From Glossina fuscipes (Eukaryota; Arthropoda; Insecta; Diptera; Glossinidae), in assembly GCF_014805625.2 (NCBI RefSeq), contig NW_023998569.1:1256179-1320178 (forward strand): 64,000 bases of DNA, given 5' to 3'. Of the stretch, positions 27,314 to 38,044 are shown piece after piece (positions within the stretch are counted from its first letter, which is position 1; each line of letters opens with the position of its first letter). The position numbers and the translations under genes were made by a program. The notes below the pieces were generated by a model. It was not told the DNA's origin, did no database searches, and saw only the letters and a program-made list of their open reading frames with translations.

Positions 27314-27711
27314 AGTAGTATATATATGGGGGAAAGTCGACGCGAATTTTGGCCCGCAGCAAAAGCTACCTATTTTTTTTTTTTTTGTCCTGACAATCTT
27401 TCCGAATTTCCGCATAGTAGTACATATATATGGGGGAACGACGCCCGCATACATCCCCGCTCCAGGCACATGACCGCACACCCAAAACCACACACGCACA
27501 CAAACCATCAAGTACGTATGCCCATCGATCTACAATAACCCCTTACCGTCCACGCACGCACACACAATACAATCCTTCACACCTAAACATTCCACATTAA
27601 ACTCTATTTTCCCTCACAACACGGATTATTCTTTCCAACGCGAACGATCGCATCACATGCGTTTCTTTCCAATTACACTCCCTCATATTACGCTCACAAA
27701 CAATTCCCTTT
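27314..27711 (+). repeat. Polinton A left terminal inverted repeat
   Basis: Outer motif at 27314-27346, inner motif at 27417-27447, then a CA-rich stretch with ACACGG-type and ATGCGTTTCTTTCCAATTAC blocks. Nearly identical to 54666-54975 of copy B. It is interrupted by the nested LINE at about 27712. Confidence 0.85.
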
Positions 27712-28686
27712 GTTTAACCTCATTACCTCGGATGAATTCCCCGTGACGTCTGGCGTACCTCAAGGTAGCCACTTGGGACCTATTTTATTTAATTTATACA
27801 TCAATGATTTGCCCTCCGTGATTAAATTCAGTGAGATTTTAATGTATGCTGATGATGTGAAACTGTTTTCTTCTTTTTCCGTAGAATCGCAATCACATCA
27901 TCTTCAAAGTGATTTGAACAATTTGGTTGCATGGTGCTCTCTCAATCTTCTGAAACTAAATCTAAATAAATGTAACAAGCTTTCTTTCTTAAGAAGGAAG
28001 TCGTTCAGTACTCAATACTTCATTGATTCGCACAGGTTGGAAGACGTCGATTCGTTCATAGATTTAGGCGTTCTATTCGATTATAGGTTACGTTTCAATT
28101 TGCATATTGAGTCCTCGTTAAGCAAAGCTAGGTCCGCGCTTGGTTTTATAAAGAGGTGGTCCAAAGAGCTTGATGATCCTTATATTACGAAAAGGCTTTA
28201 CACGTGTTTGGTTAGACCTATACTTGAGTATGCCTCTGTTGTGTGGTCTCCTTCATATAGGTGCTACGTAGATTCAATTGAATCTATACAAAAGCAATTC
28301 TTGCTGTTCGCCCTTAGGAATTTGGGTTGGGACCCGATTTCCCCTCTTCCACCTTTGAAAATAGGTTGCTTCTGTTATCCTTACCGTCACTCGAGAAACG
28401 TAGATTTGTTCTTGGGGTTTCCTTCTTAATCAAATTAATAAATGCAATTGACTCGCCCGCATTACTTCGTGAAATAGGCTTTAATGTCCCTAATCGCTTC
28501 TCTAGGCACTTTATGTTGATAAAGCTTAGTCAATGCAAATATAATTTTGAACTCTTTAAGCCCCTCAGAGTTGTTTGCAAGAACGTAGATGATGTCTATC
28601 ATTTATTCTCATTAACGGACTCTTTAAAGACCATTAAAGCAACATTGCTTAATACGCGCGATTTACCTATGTCGTACTTAAACTGA
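27712..28686 (+). pseudogene. LINE ORF2: RT domain from GVPQGS to C-terminus
   Basis: The main frame (27710-28429) starts just before TSGVPQGSHLGPILFNLYIN. It keeps the catalytic YADD box (near 27847), the LKLNLNKCN segment, and LVRPILEYASVVWSPSYRC. A shift near 28370 moves the rest into the frame at 28327-28686, which ends NTRDLPMSYLN. The endonuclease and first half of RT are missing. Its better preservation than the 0.6-2.0 kb copy, with an intact YADD, suggests a younger insertion. Confidence 0.9.
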
Positions 28687-29013
28687 CTTAACCTTAAATA
28701 TGTCATTATGAGTCGAAAATTAATTTGTTGTTAACAATTATCGGTTGCCAAGCTTATGCATGTTTGCGATGACTTAGGGGTTCACTTGCAATTTGGTCCT
28801 GTATCGGTTGTGGGTGTGGCTCTATGCTAGTTGTGTACAAGCTTTTTTTTTTTTTTTCTTTTTTTCCTCCTTATTTGTTTTATTGTACTTATACTAAGTT
28901 TTATTATTAATTAATTTTAAGATTTACTTTAAGAGTCAATTGAGCTCAACTGCCATTTTGTTTTAGTTGAGTTTCTTGTATAAGTGGAATAAATAAATAA
29001 ATAAATAAATAAA
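27712..29013 (+). mobile_element. 5'-truncated CR1/Jockey-like LINE nested in Polinton A
   Basis: Copy B at 54966-54990 shows the empty site (caattctcttcgatcaatct). In copy A the LINE lies between caattccctttg and cttccctcc. The element starts inside RT, runs through the 3' UTR (28690-28990) and ends in an AAAT-type tail (28990-29013). Same family as 569-1975. The four-base target motif gatc seems lost, and no clear target duplication is visible. Confidence 0.9.
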
Positions 29014-29042
29014 TCTTCCCTCCTTTATACACATCTTCATGA

Positions 29043-32000
29043 ACAAATTAGATGAATTTGGCTCCCTAAAGTTCAATTTGAGGCTTTTTGGAGATTGCAT
29101 GAAGGGCTTCGAAACAGAAATGGTGATAACCTGAAACACTTCTCAACGAAATTCGTTGCTGCAAGAGAAAACAGTGAAGTTGACGATAAGACTGACGAGC
29201 TTTTTATTGAGCTTAAAAGAGCAACTGAAGAATACCAGGAACGAGATAGCGGTTGGGCGATAGCAGAATTTAAATTCTGTGAATTAACCGATGTTGGAGT
29301 CCATTCCTGTGGGTTCACATGTACCATTGCCAATTAGTATATCCATTAAAGAGGCTACAATTAATGTGAAAAATGCTATTTTAAATGGTGCACATCAGCG
29401 GCTGTCCTTCTCCCGTTGGGAGAAGAATTACGCAGATTAGCTCACACGAGCTATTATAAAATTGGAAGTATTCGCGTGATAGTCAATAAATTTCGAACTA
29501 TTCGGATTGACTTTTCTGGATTAAAATTTCCTATAACCAACTGCGATATCAATCGGTTTGAGCAGAATAACAAAGACTTCAGCGTAAATACATATGAATT
29601 GCTACGTTCCAAGGGTACATGGAAAGTGGTTGGTCCGGCAAGAGCCACAAAGGAACCTAAAAGTTTGCATATCAACTTGCTAACTGTTTATAACGAAACG
29701 ACTAAGCAATATCATTATTGCCTTATTACCAACATGCAGAGATTGGTAAAAACTCAATACACGCGAAGTCATACATCAGGACAGTTTTGTGATTTGTGTC
29801 AAACGTTTTACACCATGACTGGAACCCGCCATAAGGAAGGTTGCACCAAAGTGAAAAGTGTATTTCCATCAGCGGGAACAGTAACCAAGTTCAAAAATAT
29901 GGAGAAGAAGTTGTCGCCGCCAATAATCATGTATGCTGATATAAAAGCTGTGCTGAAGCCAATAGAAGTTCTTAACAGGAGCGAAGGGACGAGAACAATT
30001 CAAAAGCATGAAGCGTGCGCAGTGTCTTATTATGTTAAACATGTGTATAACGAAGAGTGTGATGAACAGTATACTTTTGTTGGTGAGTATATAACAAATG
30101 TTTTTTGTTTTTCATTTAAGTAACTAATTGAATCTGGTTATTTATTTCTTATTTTTATCAGGAGAAACCTGCATAGCTGAACTTCTCGATCATATACAGC
30201 GGAAAATGGACGACCTCTACCAGCTGCACTGGACGAATTCCGCAAGTCCTAAACAACTATAGCAAAATGAGCAACCAACAGAGTTGGAAAACACTGAATG
30301 ACGTAGCATTGAGGAAATAATTTTAGGATATAAAGATAAGTACTATAGTTATTTTACAGGGGAATTTGTGGGGTTCATTCATAGGGAACGTAGGAAATCT
30401 TTTCAATTTAAGCTACCCTACTTTCCTGTTATCTTTCATAATTTAAGTAGGTATGACATCCATCTCTTTATCACGCAGTTAGGGTCTAATTTTTCGGTTA
30501 TACTTTGTAACAAAAAATTGTATGTATCAATTACGAAGAGAGTAATGGAAGGGAAAAAATCTTTAATGAATTTTGTGGATTCTAATCGATTCTTAAATTC
30601 TAGTTTATAGAAATTGGCCAAATATTTGTAGCCTAAACAGTTTAAAGTGTCAAAAAAGCATTTAAGAATCGGGAAAAATTTGCGTTAATGAGTCGTAAGA
30701 GTGTCTTTCCGTACGATTATGTAAGCGACATTAAGTAGCTTGATGATCCAATTTTACCAAGCCGAGAGTGCTTATATAATTACAATTTCGCGCGGAGCGT
30801 GTGGGACGCTTTCAAGGGTCAAACCCTTAAAAATTATATGGATCTATATCTCAAAAGCGATGTATTAATACTAACCGTTTTTTCCGAGAATTTCAGGATC
30901 TTGTATTTAGAAATATATAAACGAGATCCTTGCAATTACGTTACAACACCATCTCTTTCTTGGGATGCCATGCTGAAATATGCTAACGTTGAAGTGGAAC
31001 TAATTGTGGATCGTGAAATTCATACGTTTTTAAAAACTAGTATTCGAGGTGCACCCAAAGGTTGTCCGAGTCAAATAATAAGTTTAATGAAAATTATGAT
31101 GAAAGCAAGTCTGAAAATTATTTGCCCTAAATGGATGCAATTTGTATGGATGGGCCACGTCCTAAAAACTTCCATATGCAAACTTCCAATTTTTAAGCGA
31201 AAGTGAGATAAAAGATTTTGATATTTACTCCATTGATATCGATGGAAGTAGTGGTTACATTTTGGAAGTTGATGTAAATTATCCGTCTGATATTCATGAT
31301 CAACATGATTGCCTACCTTTCTGTGCAGACAATAAAATTCCTCCTACTGGCAAGTATAAAAAACTCATAGTAGATTTAACTCATAAAATGAATTATAAGA
31401 TTCATTTAAACAATCTGCTCCTCTGCTTGCAACACGGGTTGTAGTTAGAATGTATTCACAGAATACTAAAATTTAGTCAGAGGGCTTGGTTAGAGCCCTA
31501 CATTAGTTTAAACAGCGATAGAAGAAAACTTGCCAACAATGAATTTGAGAAGAACTTCTATAAGCTAATAAATAATGCTGTGTATGGGGAAACCATGGAA
31601 AATGTTGAAAATCGCCGAGACGTTCGCTTAGTAAATGGTTATGAAAACAGAAGGAATTCTGAAGGGTAAAGGGCTCTCATAGCCAAATCTAACTTCAAGG
31701 GCATCGAAATATTCGATAATGGGTTATATGGAGTTGAGCTAAATAAATTTGAAATTATTCACGATAAACCGATATATGTGGGGGTAACTGTGTTAGAACT
31801 CTCTAAATGGTTGATGTATGATTTCTATTATAACTTTTTACTTAACCAGAGCGATTATATATATGGATACAGATTCATTTATATTAGCGTCTGATGGTAA
31901 TATATATGACATTATTAAAAATAACCCTAATAAATTTGACACGTCAGATTACCTACCCGGCAGTACACATAATATAATTCCTAATAACAAAAAAGTATTA

Positions 32001-32372
32001 GGTCTGATGAAAGACGAGAATGCCGGAAGAATCATGACAAAGTTTGCAGGTTTAAAGGCCTAAGCGTATGCATACACAGTCAATGATGGGAACAATAAAG
32101 AAAAAGAAGTGAAAAAAGTTAAGGGGATAAGAAAATGTGTAACCGACAAATTAAAATATAGCGATTATAAACACTGCGTTATAAATAGACAATCTTTTTA
32201 TGGTGAACAGAGAATTATAAGAAGCAGATCTCACAGATTGTACACAGAGATCTGCAAAAAAATAGCGTTAGATTATTTAGATGATAAGCGGTGTGTTTTA
32301 GATGATAAAATTTCCACGCTAGCGTGGGGAAATTATAAAATAGATAATCAAATAATAAACAACGATGTATAA
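29043..32372 (+). pseudogene. Polinton protein-primed DNA polymerase B, copy A
   Basis: Remnant of the DNA_pol_B_2 type replicative polymerase, broken into at least six open pieces. In order: an EEYQERDSGW element (29230); 29416-30082 with a CDLC-type Cys pair and Exo I YADIKAVLKP (29932); a 79-bp GT-AG intron (30083-30161); Exo II-like FHNLSRYDIHLF (30436); LKNYMDLYLKSDVLIL and TTPSLSWDAMLKY (30830-30980); a degraded motif A region (31130-31200); YILEVDVNYP (31256); the KLINNAVYG motif B (31563); motif C YMDTDSF (31860); and a C-terminal piece to 32372. Exo I has Lys where copy B has Glu. Stops at about 30260, 31206 and 31443 and frame changes make it inactive. Confidence 0.88.
30083..30161 (+). 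other. Intron in Polinton A polymerase gene
   Basis: The donor is ttg/GTGAGT, the acceptor is tttttatcAG/gag, and the length is 79 bp. Removing it joins ...TFVG to ETCIAEL in frame. Copy B keeps the same donor (57712-57722) but is truncated before the acceptor. Confidence 0.7.
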
Positions 32373-32639
32373 ATACCATGTATATATGAACAAATGTAAA
32401 ATAATTGTAAAGTAAATAATACAAATATGTAAATGAAATGCAATTACTATGTGTGCAAGAATAAATGTAAAAATTAATACGCAATGCAATTTTTTTGGAT
32501 TTTCATTTTATTTAGATTTTAATAATAATAATAATAATAATAATAACAGCAAACATTTTCTGTTGATCTTATACATATTTTGTCGAAGCAATTGAGTTTT
32601 ATTAATTCATGAATTATGAGTTTGATCAAACCCTAGCAT

Positions 32640-32823
32640 ATTTAGAAAATACATCAATTCCAACCAAAAGGTATTTATAGCCATTGTTTGGCTTATGAAA
32701 TGGAATTAACTCAAATAAATCTTACTTGCCATGCATTATTAATTCCTTTTTGAATGAATCGCCTTCGAACATAATTTTTTCTGACTGGTTTGTGAATCTC
32801 ATTAACAACTTGAATTTTACTCA
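32640..32823 (-). pseudogene. Polinton retroviral-type integrase, N-terminal part
   Basis: Minus-strand frame from ATG at 32823: MSKIQVVNEIHKPVRKNYVR, then RRFIQKGINNAW, followed by a shift into DLFELIPFHKPNNGYKYLL and IDVFSKYAR. This matches the start of the Polinton integrase catalytic core (the usual form is LHKPAR-x-NF-x-RR ... W-Q-x-D ... GY-x-Y-I-L ... IDVFSKY). It ends within about 60 residues, so the remaining catalytic residues are gone. Integrase would insert the replicated element with target duplication; here it is dead. It faces the polymerase gene, tail to tail. Confidence 0.8.
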
Positions 32824-32837
32824 TTTTTATACATTTA

Positions 32838-33506
32838 TTTTTTTATCGTTCTCAAATGTAGCTTATGTATCTTAATATCCTCCCTAACCTTGATTGACAT
32901 CTTCCGAGAAAACTCAAAACATAATCTTAACAAATCAATCTCAATATCAAGGTCGATGGATATGGAAATATAAGCCAATTGAACATCAGTCTTATTTAAT
33001 TCCACGCACTTTGGTAAAAAATGATTGTAATAAAAGAACGAGATTTGCTTCTGTAATATAGTATTCCAGCATAGGAATGTTGATAAAAAAATCCAACGCG
33101 AGTTATTAATCTCCACGTTTCAGCATCAAGTTTTATTCTATGCCCTTTTTGTTTAATAATCAAAAGACATTGTCCATCTCGCTTATATTTAAAATTGCAC
33201 AATGTTGTCTAGAGTCGGATGATCTAGAATGCTCTCAGGTTCTATAAAGTCTATTTGATCCAATTTTAGTTGTATGTATTCCTTGCAGGCCATTAAATGA
33301 AACCATTGGTCACGGGTGAAACCAATAAAATTACATTTATTATCTTGCAGTCATAAAAATGGTTTAAAGTGTCTTGAGGGTGAAAAACCACATTTGATTT
33401 TAGTTTTTAAACCGACGAAATATTCCAAACCAAATATTAATTGATGCTCTTGATTTCTTTTTGGTAAACGCGGAGTTTTCTGAGCACTTGGCGATATGTG
33501 ATCCAT
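32838..33506 (-). pseudogene. Unrecognised Polinton ORF remnant
   Basis: Minus-strand frame from ATG 33506 (MDHISPSAQKTPR) with one stop near 33350. It contains FTRDQWFHLMACKEYI, then FIEPESILDHPTLDNIV, a shift near 33200, then KYKRDGQCLLIIKQKGHRIK and LDAETWRLITRVGFFY. The W-x-x-L ... W-x-x-L repeat with a basic KR-DGQ step resembles small Polinton proteins of unknown function seen in insects (memory-based, not tested). It sits between the integrase remnant and the right TIR, on the integrase strand. Confidence 0.5.
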
Positions 33507-33695
33507 TTATTGAGTTGATAAAAGAATTTCCAGATCGTCTTCGTTGTCGTTAAAAATGAAAATAATTTGAAAAGATAATAGGACGACAGAGTCGATTGTC
33601 TTCTGAGAATCATAACTTTCTAATGTGATTGATTCACGTTTTGCACTGATGATGATAATATTGTTAATGGTGTGTTGTTGTTCGATTCCATTTTT

Positions 33696-33887
33696 TTATT
33701 TTGAATAATTTGTATATAATTTTTTTTGCCGCACTGATCGATTTGGTGATTTGATTATTCTAGCAATAAGCGAAAACAAAACTCTACTTATACAGTATAG
33801 ACATGTTGGCGAGCTTAACTTCAAGCGTTTTCTGTAAAATTTCCTCTGTCTTTTAGTGTGACAAATTTTCTTTTTAAATGTGGTCAT
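33696..33887 (-). CDS. Short basic ORF next to right TIR, unrecognised
   Basis: 63 residues starting MTTFKKKICHTKRQRKFYRK, strongly basic at the N-terminus. It lies on the same strand as the integrase remnant. It could be the start of a decayed Polinton virion-type protein or chance; no homology can be claimed. Confidence 0.2.
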   Translation of the reverse strand: MTTFKKKICHTKRQRKFYRKRLKLSSPTCLYCISRVLFSLIARIIKSPNRSVRQKKLYTNYSK

Positions 33888-33959
33888 AAAGTACTAAATA
33901 AAATAGAATTTTGACTTTTTGTCGGTTATAATATACCATAACACTGATATTTTTTCCAC

Positions 33960-34404
33960 TTTCAGCGAATTTGATATGAGAGTGTATAATAGGAAAGGAA
34001 CGCATTTGGTGCTATTTTTTGTTTTGATCGTACTTTCTTCCGAACAATCCCTTTTTCATGGAAAATTGAGTTGGATTTTGAATTGTTTGTAGGTATGAGA
34101 AGTATGAGTCGTTAGTTTAAGGGAGGAAAAAGGGCGAACGTTAGGCATGCTAAGAAAAGATAGGTATGTGTTAATGAAGTGAGTTGGCGGAAAAGGTGTG
34201 TGTGTGTGTGTGTGTACGTATACGCGGATGGTTGTGTGTGTTTGGGGGGTGAAATAATCTGGTTGGAGCAGGCAAGCGCATACCCGTCGTTCCCCATATA
34301 TATACTTCTACCCCTAAGAGATGAGATAAGCAAGAAAGAAAAGAAAAGTCCGATTTCCTGGGTGCTGAAATTCGCGTCGACGTTCCCCCATTTATATACT
34401 ACTA
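33960..34404 (-). repeat. Polinton A right terminal inverted repeat
   Basis: Its reverse complement matches the left end: outer motif (34375-34404), inner motif (34283-34313), the CA/GT microsatellite (34197-34217), then ATGCGTTCCTTTCC-like and cactctcatat-like blocks (33970-34010). More diverged than the left TIRs of copies A and B are from each other. Confidence 0.75.
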
Positions 34405-34929
34405 AAAACGTAAGGTGTTTAACACAAACACAAAAAGTTTAGCGTAAGTTGAAATTTTACAGTGCCATTTTTTAATAATACTCAGTTTCTGAGGTAGAAG
34501 TCAATAGGGTACCTAATATGATTTCTATGATTCGACCAAACGTTGCGTCTGGTCGTACCAACTTGGTTTAGTTGGTTTTCCAGCACTTGAAGTGGAAGAA
34601 ACTGTAAAAGAACACGATCAGTGTTAATTCAACAAATGATAAAGTTTATTCGTAAAATCTGGAATATAAATTATGATTATTATAAACTAACTTAGAATTA
34701 TTCTCCTACATGCTTTAATAAAACGAATATAAAAAGTGATGCACTTGCATTTATGCATTTATTTACTTCAGAAATATGAACAGCTTGAAGTGTGCCACAA
34801 AATGCAACATAAGCAATTTAATATAAATAAGGACGAAACACTTCAAGGTCTGAATTACGTAATCAACTGTATTGTTGTCTTTGGTCAGTTATACTGCAAC
34901 AGACAAACATAGCGACTAAAGATATATAC

Positions 34930-35545
34930 ACTTAAAACTAAACGTAAGGAGTAACATCATCCTCAATCGAAACAAACGAAATATGTATTTTCCTAAAATG
35001 ATATCACTTTAAATCGAAAGAAAAATTCTCCTTTTTCGCCGAAATTATAAGAGGTAACATCGTTCTAAATCTAATAAAATTAATTTTTTTTGCACCAAAA
35101 ACCTGAGAGATAACATAATCCTAAATGGAATAAAAAGAAATTTTCATATTTCGTTGAAACGTAAATGTGAAAATAATCCTAAAAAATTATGTTGTTGTTT
35201 TTTTCTAAAAACGTACGGCGTAACACCTTCGTGACTCTCAAAAAATTAAATGTGGTCTTTGCCCAAAAACGTAAGGGTAACATTGTTCTCAAAATAAAAA
35301 AAATAAATTTTCATCTTTCACCAAAAATGTAAGGGTAACGTTGTCTTATACGTTTGCTTTTCGCCAAAACATAAATCGAGAAATTAAATATTTGTTTTTA
35401 TCGGAAACGTAAAAAACGTCGACCTACATATAAAAAAATTTAAATTTTGTTTTTCCCCCAATATGTAAGGAGTATCATCGTCCTAAATCGAAAAAAGATG
35501 AAATTTCTACTTTATGCTGAAAACGTAAGCTGCTGCAGGATACGG
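34930..35545 (+). repeat. Degenerate satellite, about 60-bp monomer, array 1
   Basis: About ten diverged monomers of the form AACGTAAGGGGTAACATCGT then CCTAAATCGAAAAAA, an AT-rich step, then TTTTTCGCCAAA. GTAAC-type anchors occur near 34950, 35050, 35110, 35275 and 35335. The array at 51160-52500 is the same monomer in reverse orientation. Confidence 0.85.
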
Positions 35546-36319
35546 ACTACACTCTCTTATACTTTCTATCGTAAGTAAGCCAAGGCAGTAATCATATAAG
35601 CAGGCGACAATCGTCAAGAGAATCTAACCACGTAAGCAAATTCACTGGCGATAATCAATTGTCTCCTAAAAAACAAGGCGATAATCACGGCGGTAATTCC
35701 TGTGTGTCACTTGCTTGTAAGCCAGCCACCATGATTGGTTTCAAAAAAAAAAAGAAGTACTTGTGACTATGGACGTGGAAGGCAGAAAACATTCAGATAC
35801 TTTTCTTTTTAAATGTGATTAAGTAAACAACAGAAATAAAGTTTATACTCTCTTTATAGAGATTGTTTTAAAAGAACAGAAATGTTATGTTTCCATCAAT
35901 TCGCAATTGAAGTTTCTAAACATTTGTACTGCGTTTCTATTTTCAGCTTTGCTTAAGAATTTTTGTTGCTTCTTCTGCTGCTTAGCTAACAAAATATTGG
36001 TCTCTTCTTTTGCTTAAAAGTTTTTTTAATTTACAATTCCTTTTTTGTTTATTCAGTGCGTGACGTTTTTTTTTTTAATTCTCTCCCGTTCACTTTCCTT
36101 GTCTATCTCGTCCTCTGTGTGTTTCTTTCTCTCATTAAACATTTATTATTTTTGTCGTAAGCTATACTTTTTTGTTGCAAGCTATACTTTTTTGTCGCAA
36201 TGATACCAGCTAACAGCTTTTTTTTATTATCGTAATGTGATTAGCAACATGTAGAATGTATTATTGCGCTTAAATCATACATAATAAAAATTAAATGAAA
36301 AGTGAAAAGAAGGTTTCCA

Positions 36320-37195
36320 ATAATGGAAGAAATAAAACTAAAACATATTTGACTAGCTATTTTATATAACTATAATAGTGAAACCGAAAATCCACAAATG
36401 AAATCGAATATTATCATCAAGGATGAATACGAACACTTGGATAATTGTATCGAATATATCTTAGAAAATGTGCTCTTAAAGAAACGCATCAAGACGTAGA
36501 ATATATGCAATTGCAAGGCGATTACAATTCTACCTTAATAAATAAATGTCACTGCAGTGGGCTAAGCTGTCTTCGCGATGTCGATTGCAATCATAGAGGT
36601 AATTATGTGAAGGATTCTCAAAGTAAAGAGCTTGTATTAAATCCTTAAAAGCTTCAAGAATTAATTTATGAATGCATTTCTTTATGTGCTTGTGAACAAA
36701 ATAAATGTGTAAACCGTTTGGTACAGTATGGACCCATTTGAAGATCATTTACTCCGATAGATATCAATCAAAAGGTTTGACAACTAAATGATACAAGACA
36801 AGAAATGAATTATGTTTTAAGCCTTTGTGAGTCCATATCGAATGGTGGCGGAACAACGAATACAGTCTTATTAACCACGTAATATTGGACGTTATTTAAA
36901 TCATAGCTGCCAACCAAATTGCCAAATAAAAAGTGTGCGCATTGACTGTCCCTTACCAAACCATTAGATTCGTTAATAATTAATAAAATTGTTTTCCTTT
37001 TTTAATTTTTCAGCCATATTTTCTAAGAATTTTATAAAAGCTGGCGAAGAACTTTGCTTTCATTATAACGAAGGCATAATATAAAAAAATCAACCTAAAG
37101 CTCGAGGCCAAAAAGGGATACTTTGTCTCTGTGGAGCCAAAAATTGTGAAAAATATTTGCCCAATTTTAAAATTCACTTCGACCAATATACATAG
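36320..37195 (+). pseudogene. SETMAR-like SET-domain histone methyltransferase remnant
   Basis: Pre-SET cysteines are present (CHCSGLSCLRDVDCNHRG near 36551, then ECISLCACEQNKCVNRLVQ near 36672). The SET core NIGRYLNHSCQPNCQIKSV lies near 36878, and SKNFIKAGEELCFHYNEG with post-SET CLCGAKNCEKYLP lies at 37022-37170. The NHSC-x-PN cofactor-binding motif and the post-SET zinc cysteines survive. The SET-N part (Y-x-GE region) is missing between about 36770 and 36790, a stop follows LVLNP (36646), and frames shift at about 36465, 36740 and 36860. The gap before SKNF may be a damaged intron (acceptor ttttcag at 37014). Family level is secure; the specific paralogue (SETMAR/CG4565-like) is inference. 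Confidence 0.8.
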
Positions 37196-37254
37196 AATGT
37201 ATGTATTATACACAAAAAAAATTTCCTAACCAAAAAATATTACATTAAAAATTC

Positions 37255-37405
37255 GATTATCTAATAAAAGACTAACTTTCAGTTTTATGTCCCAGTTGCT
37301 GGCAATCCATCGTTCTAGATCTTCTAATCCGAATTTACTAAAAACATGTTTTTTATTCGGCATTATTTTGAATATTCTCTTAACATTTTAATTTAAATTT
37401 ACTAT
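37255..37405 (-). other. Short unrecognised coding-like frame
   Basis: Minus-strand frame reading KIMPNKKHVFSKFGLEDLER then WIASNWDIKLK, open for about 48 codons from 37400. The composition looks like real protein (KFGLEDLERWIASNWDIK) and it lies tail to tail with the SET remnant. No family recognised. Confidence 0.3.
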
Positions 37406-38044
37406 GAAGAACTGTTTTATATAACTTTTCAAAAACAAATAAGTAAATAATGTTTAATGCAAGTACAGCAGTCTTAGAAGTAGTAATTTTTTGAACACTC
37501 TAAGAAATTCTTTCGAAACATCATTCCGCTTAAAAGACGTAGCAAATTCCCGTTCAGCAGAATTGTTTAGGCATTTTCACTTATTCATTTAACAGAATGG
37601 TTGAGGTTGTATATTATTGCTGATACATATACAAAGAAAGGAAAATATATGTATAATGAGAAAACACAAACGCATACGAAGGTTATTTGAACGTTGAACA
37701 AAATTGGAACTATTTTACACTATAAAATTATGTGTTCGTTATCGACTTGTGTTCTGAGTAGTGCGTGTTTTGTTTTTCGTCTGCGATTTTTTAATTGTTT
37801 GCGGTGTTTTTCAGTGTTTTGTGTGTTTAACTCGTGTGTTCTCTGTGCTTTTGCAAAAACTGATTGACGCAGATACGATATTTGCTTTCTTTTTCTGCAA
37901 ATGTAATAAAACAATCAAAAAAGCAAAAAACATAAAAGAAAAATAAAATATTGAAAACAATTTTCATTATCCCCAGCAGTTTCCAAACCTTTTCAAGTGA
38001 GTGGTTATTTTCCAATTTATTAAATAAGAGACACCCGAAGCCAT

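Larger units (their letters stand above)
27314..34404. mobile_element. Polinton/Maverick copy A, decayed, about 7.1 kb
   Basis: Bounded by inverted repeats: AGTAGTATATATATGGGGGA at 27314 and its complement near 34378-34404, each followed inward by a second GTAGTACATATATATGGGGG-type motif (27417; about 34285-34313). Inside, in order: left TIR, a nested LINE, protein-primed family B polymerase remnant (+), integrase remnant (-), an unknown ORF remnant (-), right TIR. Polintons (Mavericks) are known for long TIRs plus PolB and a retroviral-type integrase, often with protease, ATPase and capsid genes; none of the last group is visible here. No 6-bp target duplication is obvious (gactcc versus aaaaac). 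Confidence 0.85.

Noticed and set aside
27209..27538. Pro/His-rich frames on both strands at the Polinton left end
   Set aside because: They are produced by the CA-rich terminal inverted repeat; the same happens at 54600-55074.
32521..32548. TAATAA run as another I-like LINE tail
   Set aside because: The preceding sequence does not match the I-like 3' UTR; treated as a plain microsatellite inside Polinton A.
34920..35560. CRISPR-like array
   Set aside because: The about 60-bp units are contiguous and degenerate with no unique spacers; this is eukaryotic satellite DNA.
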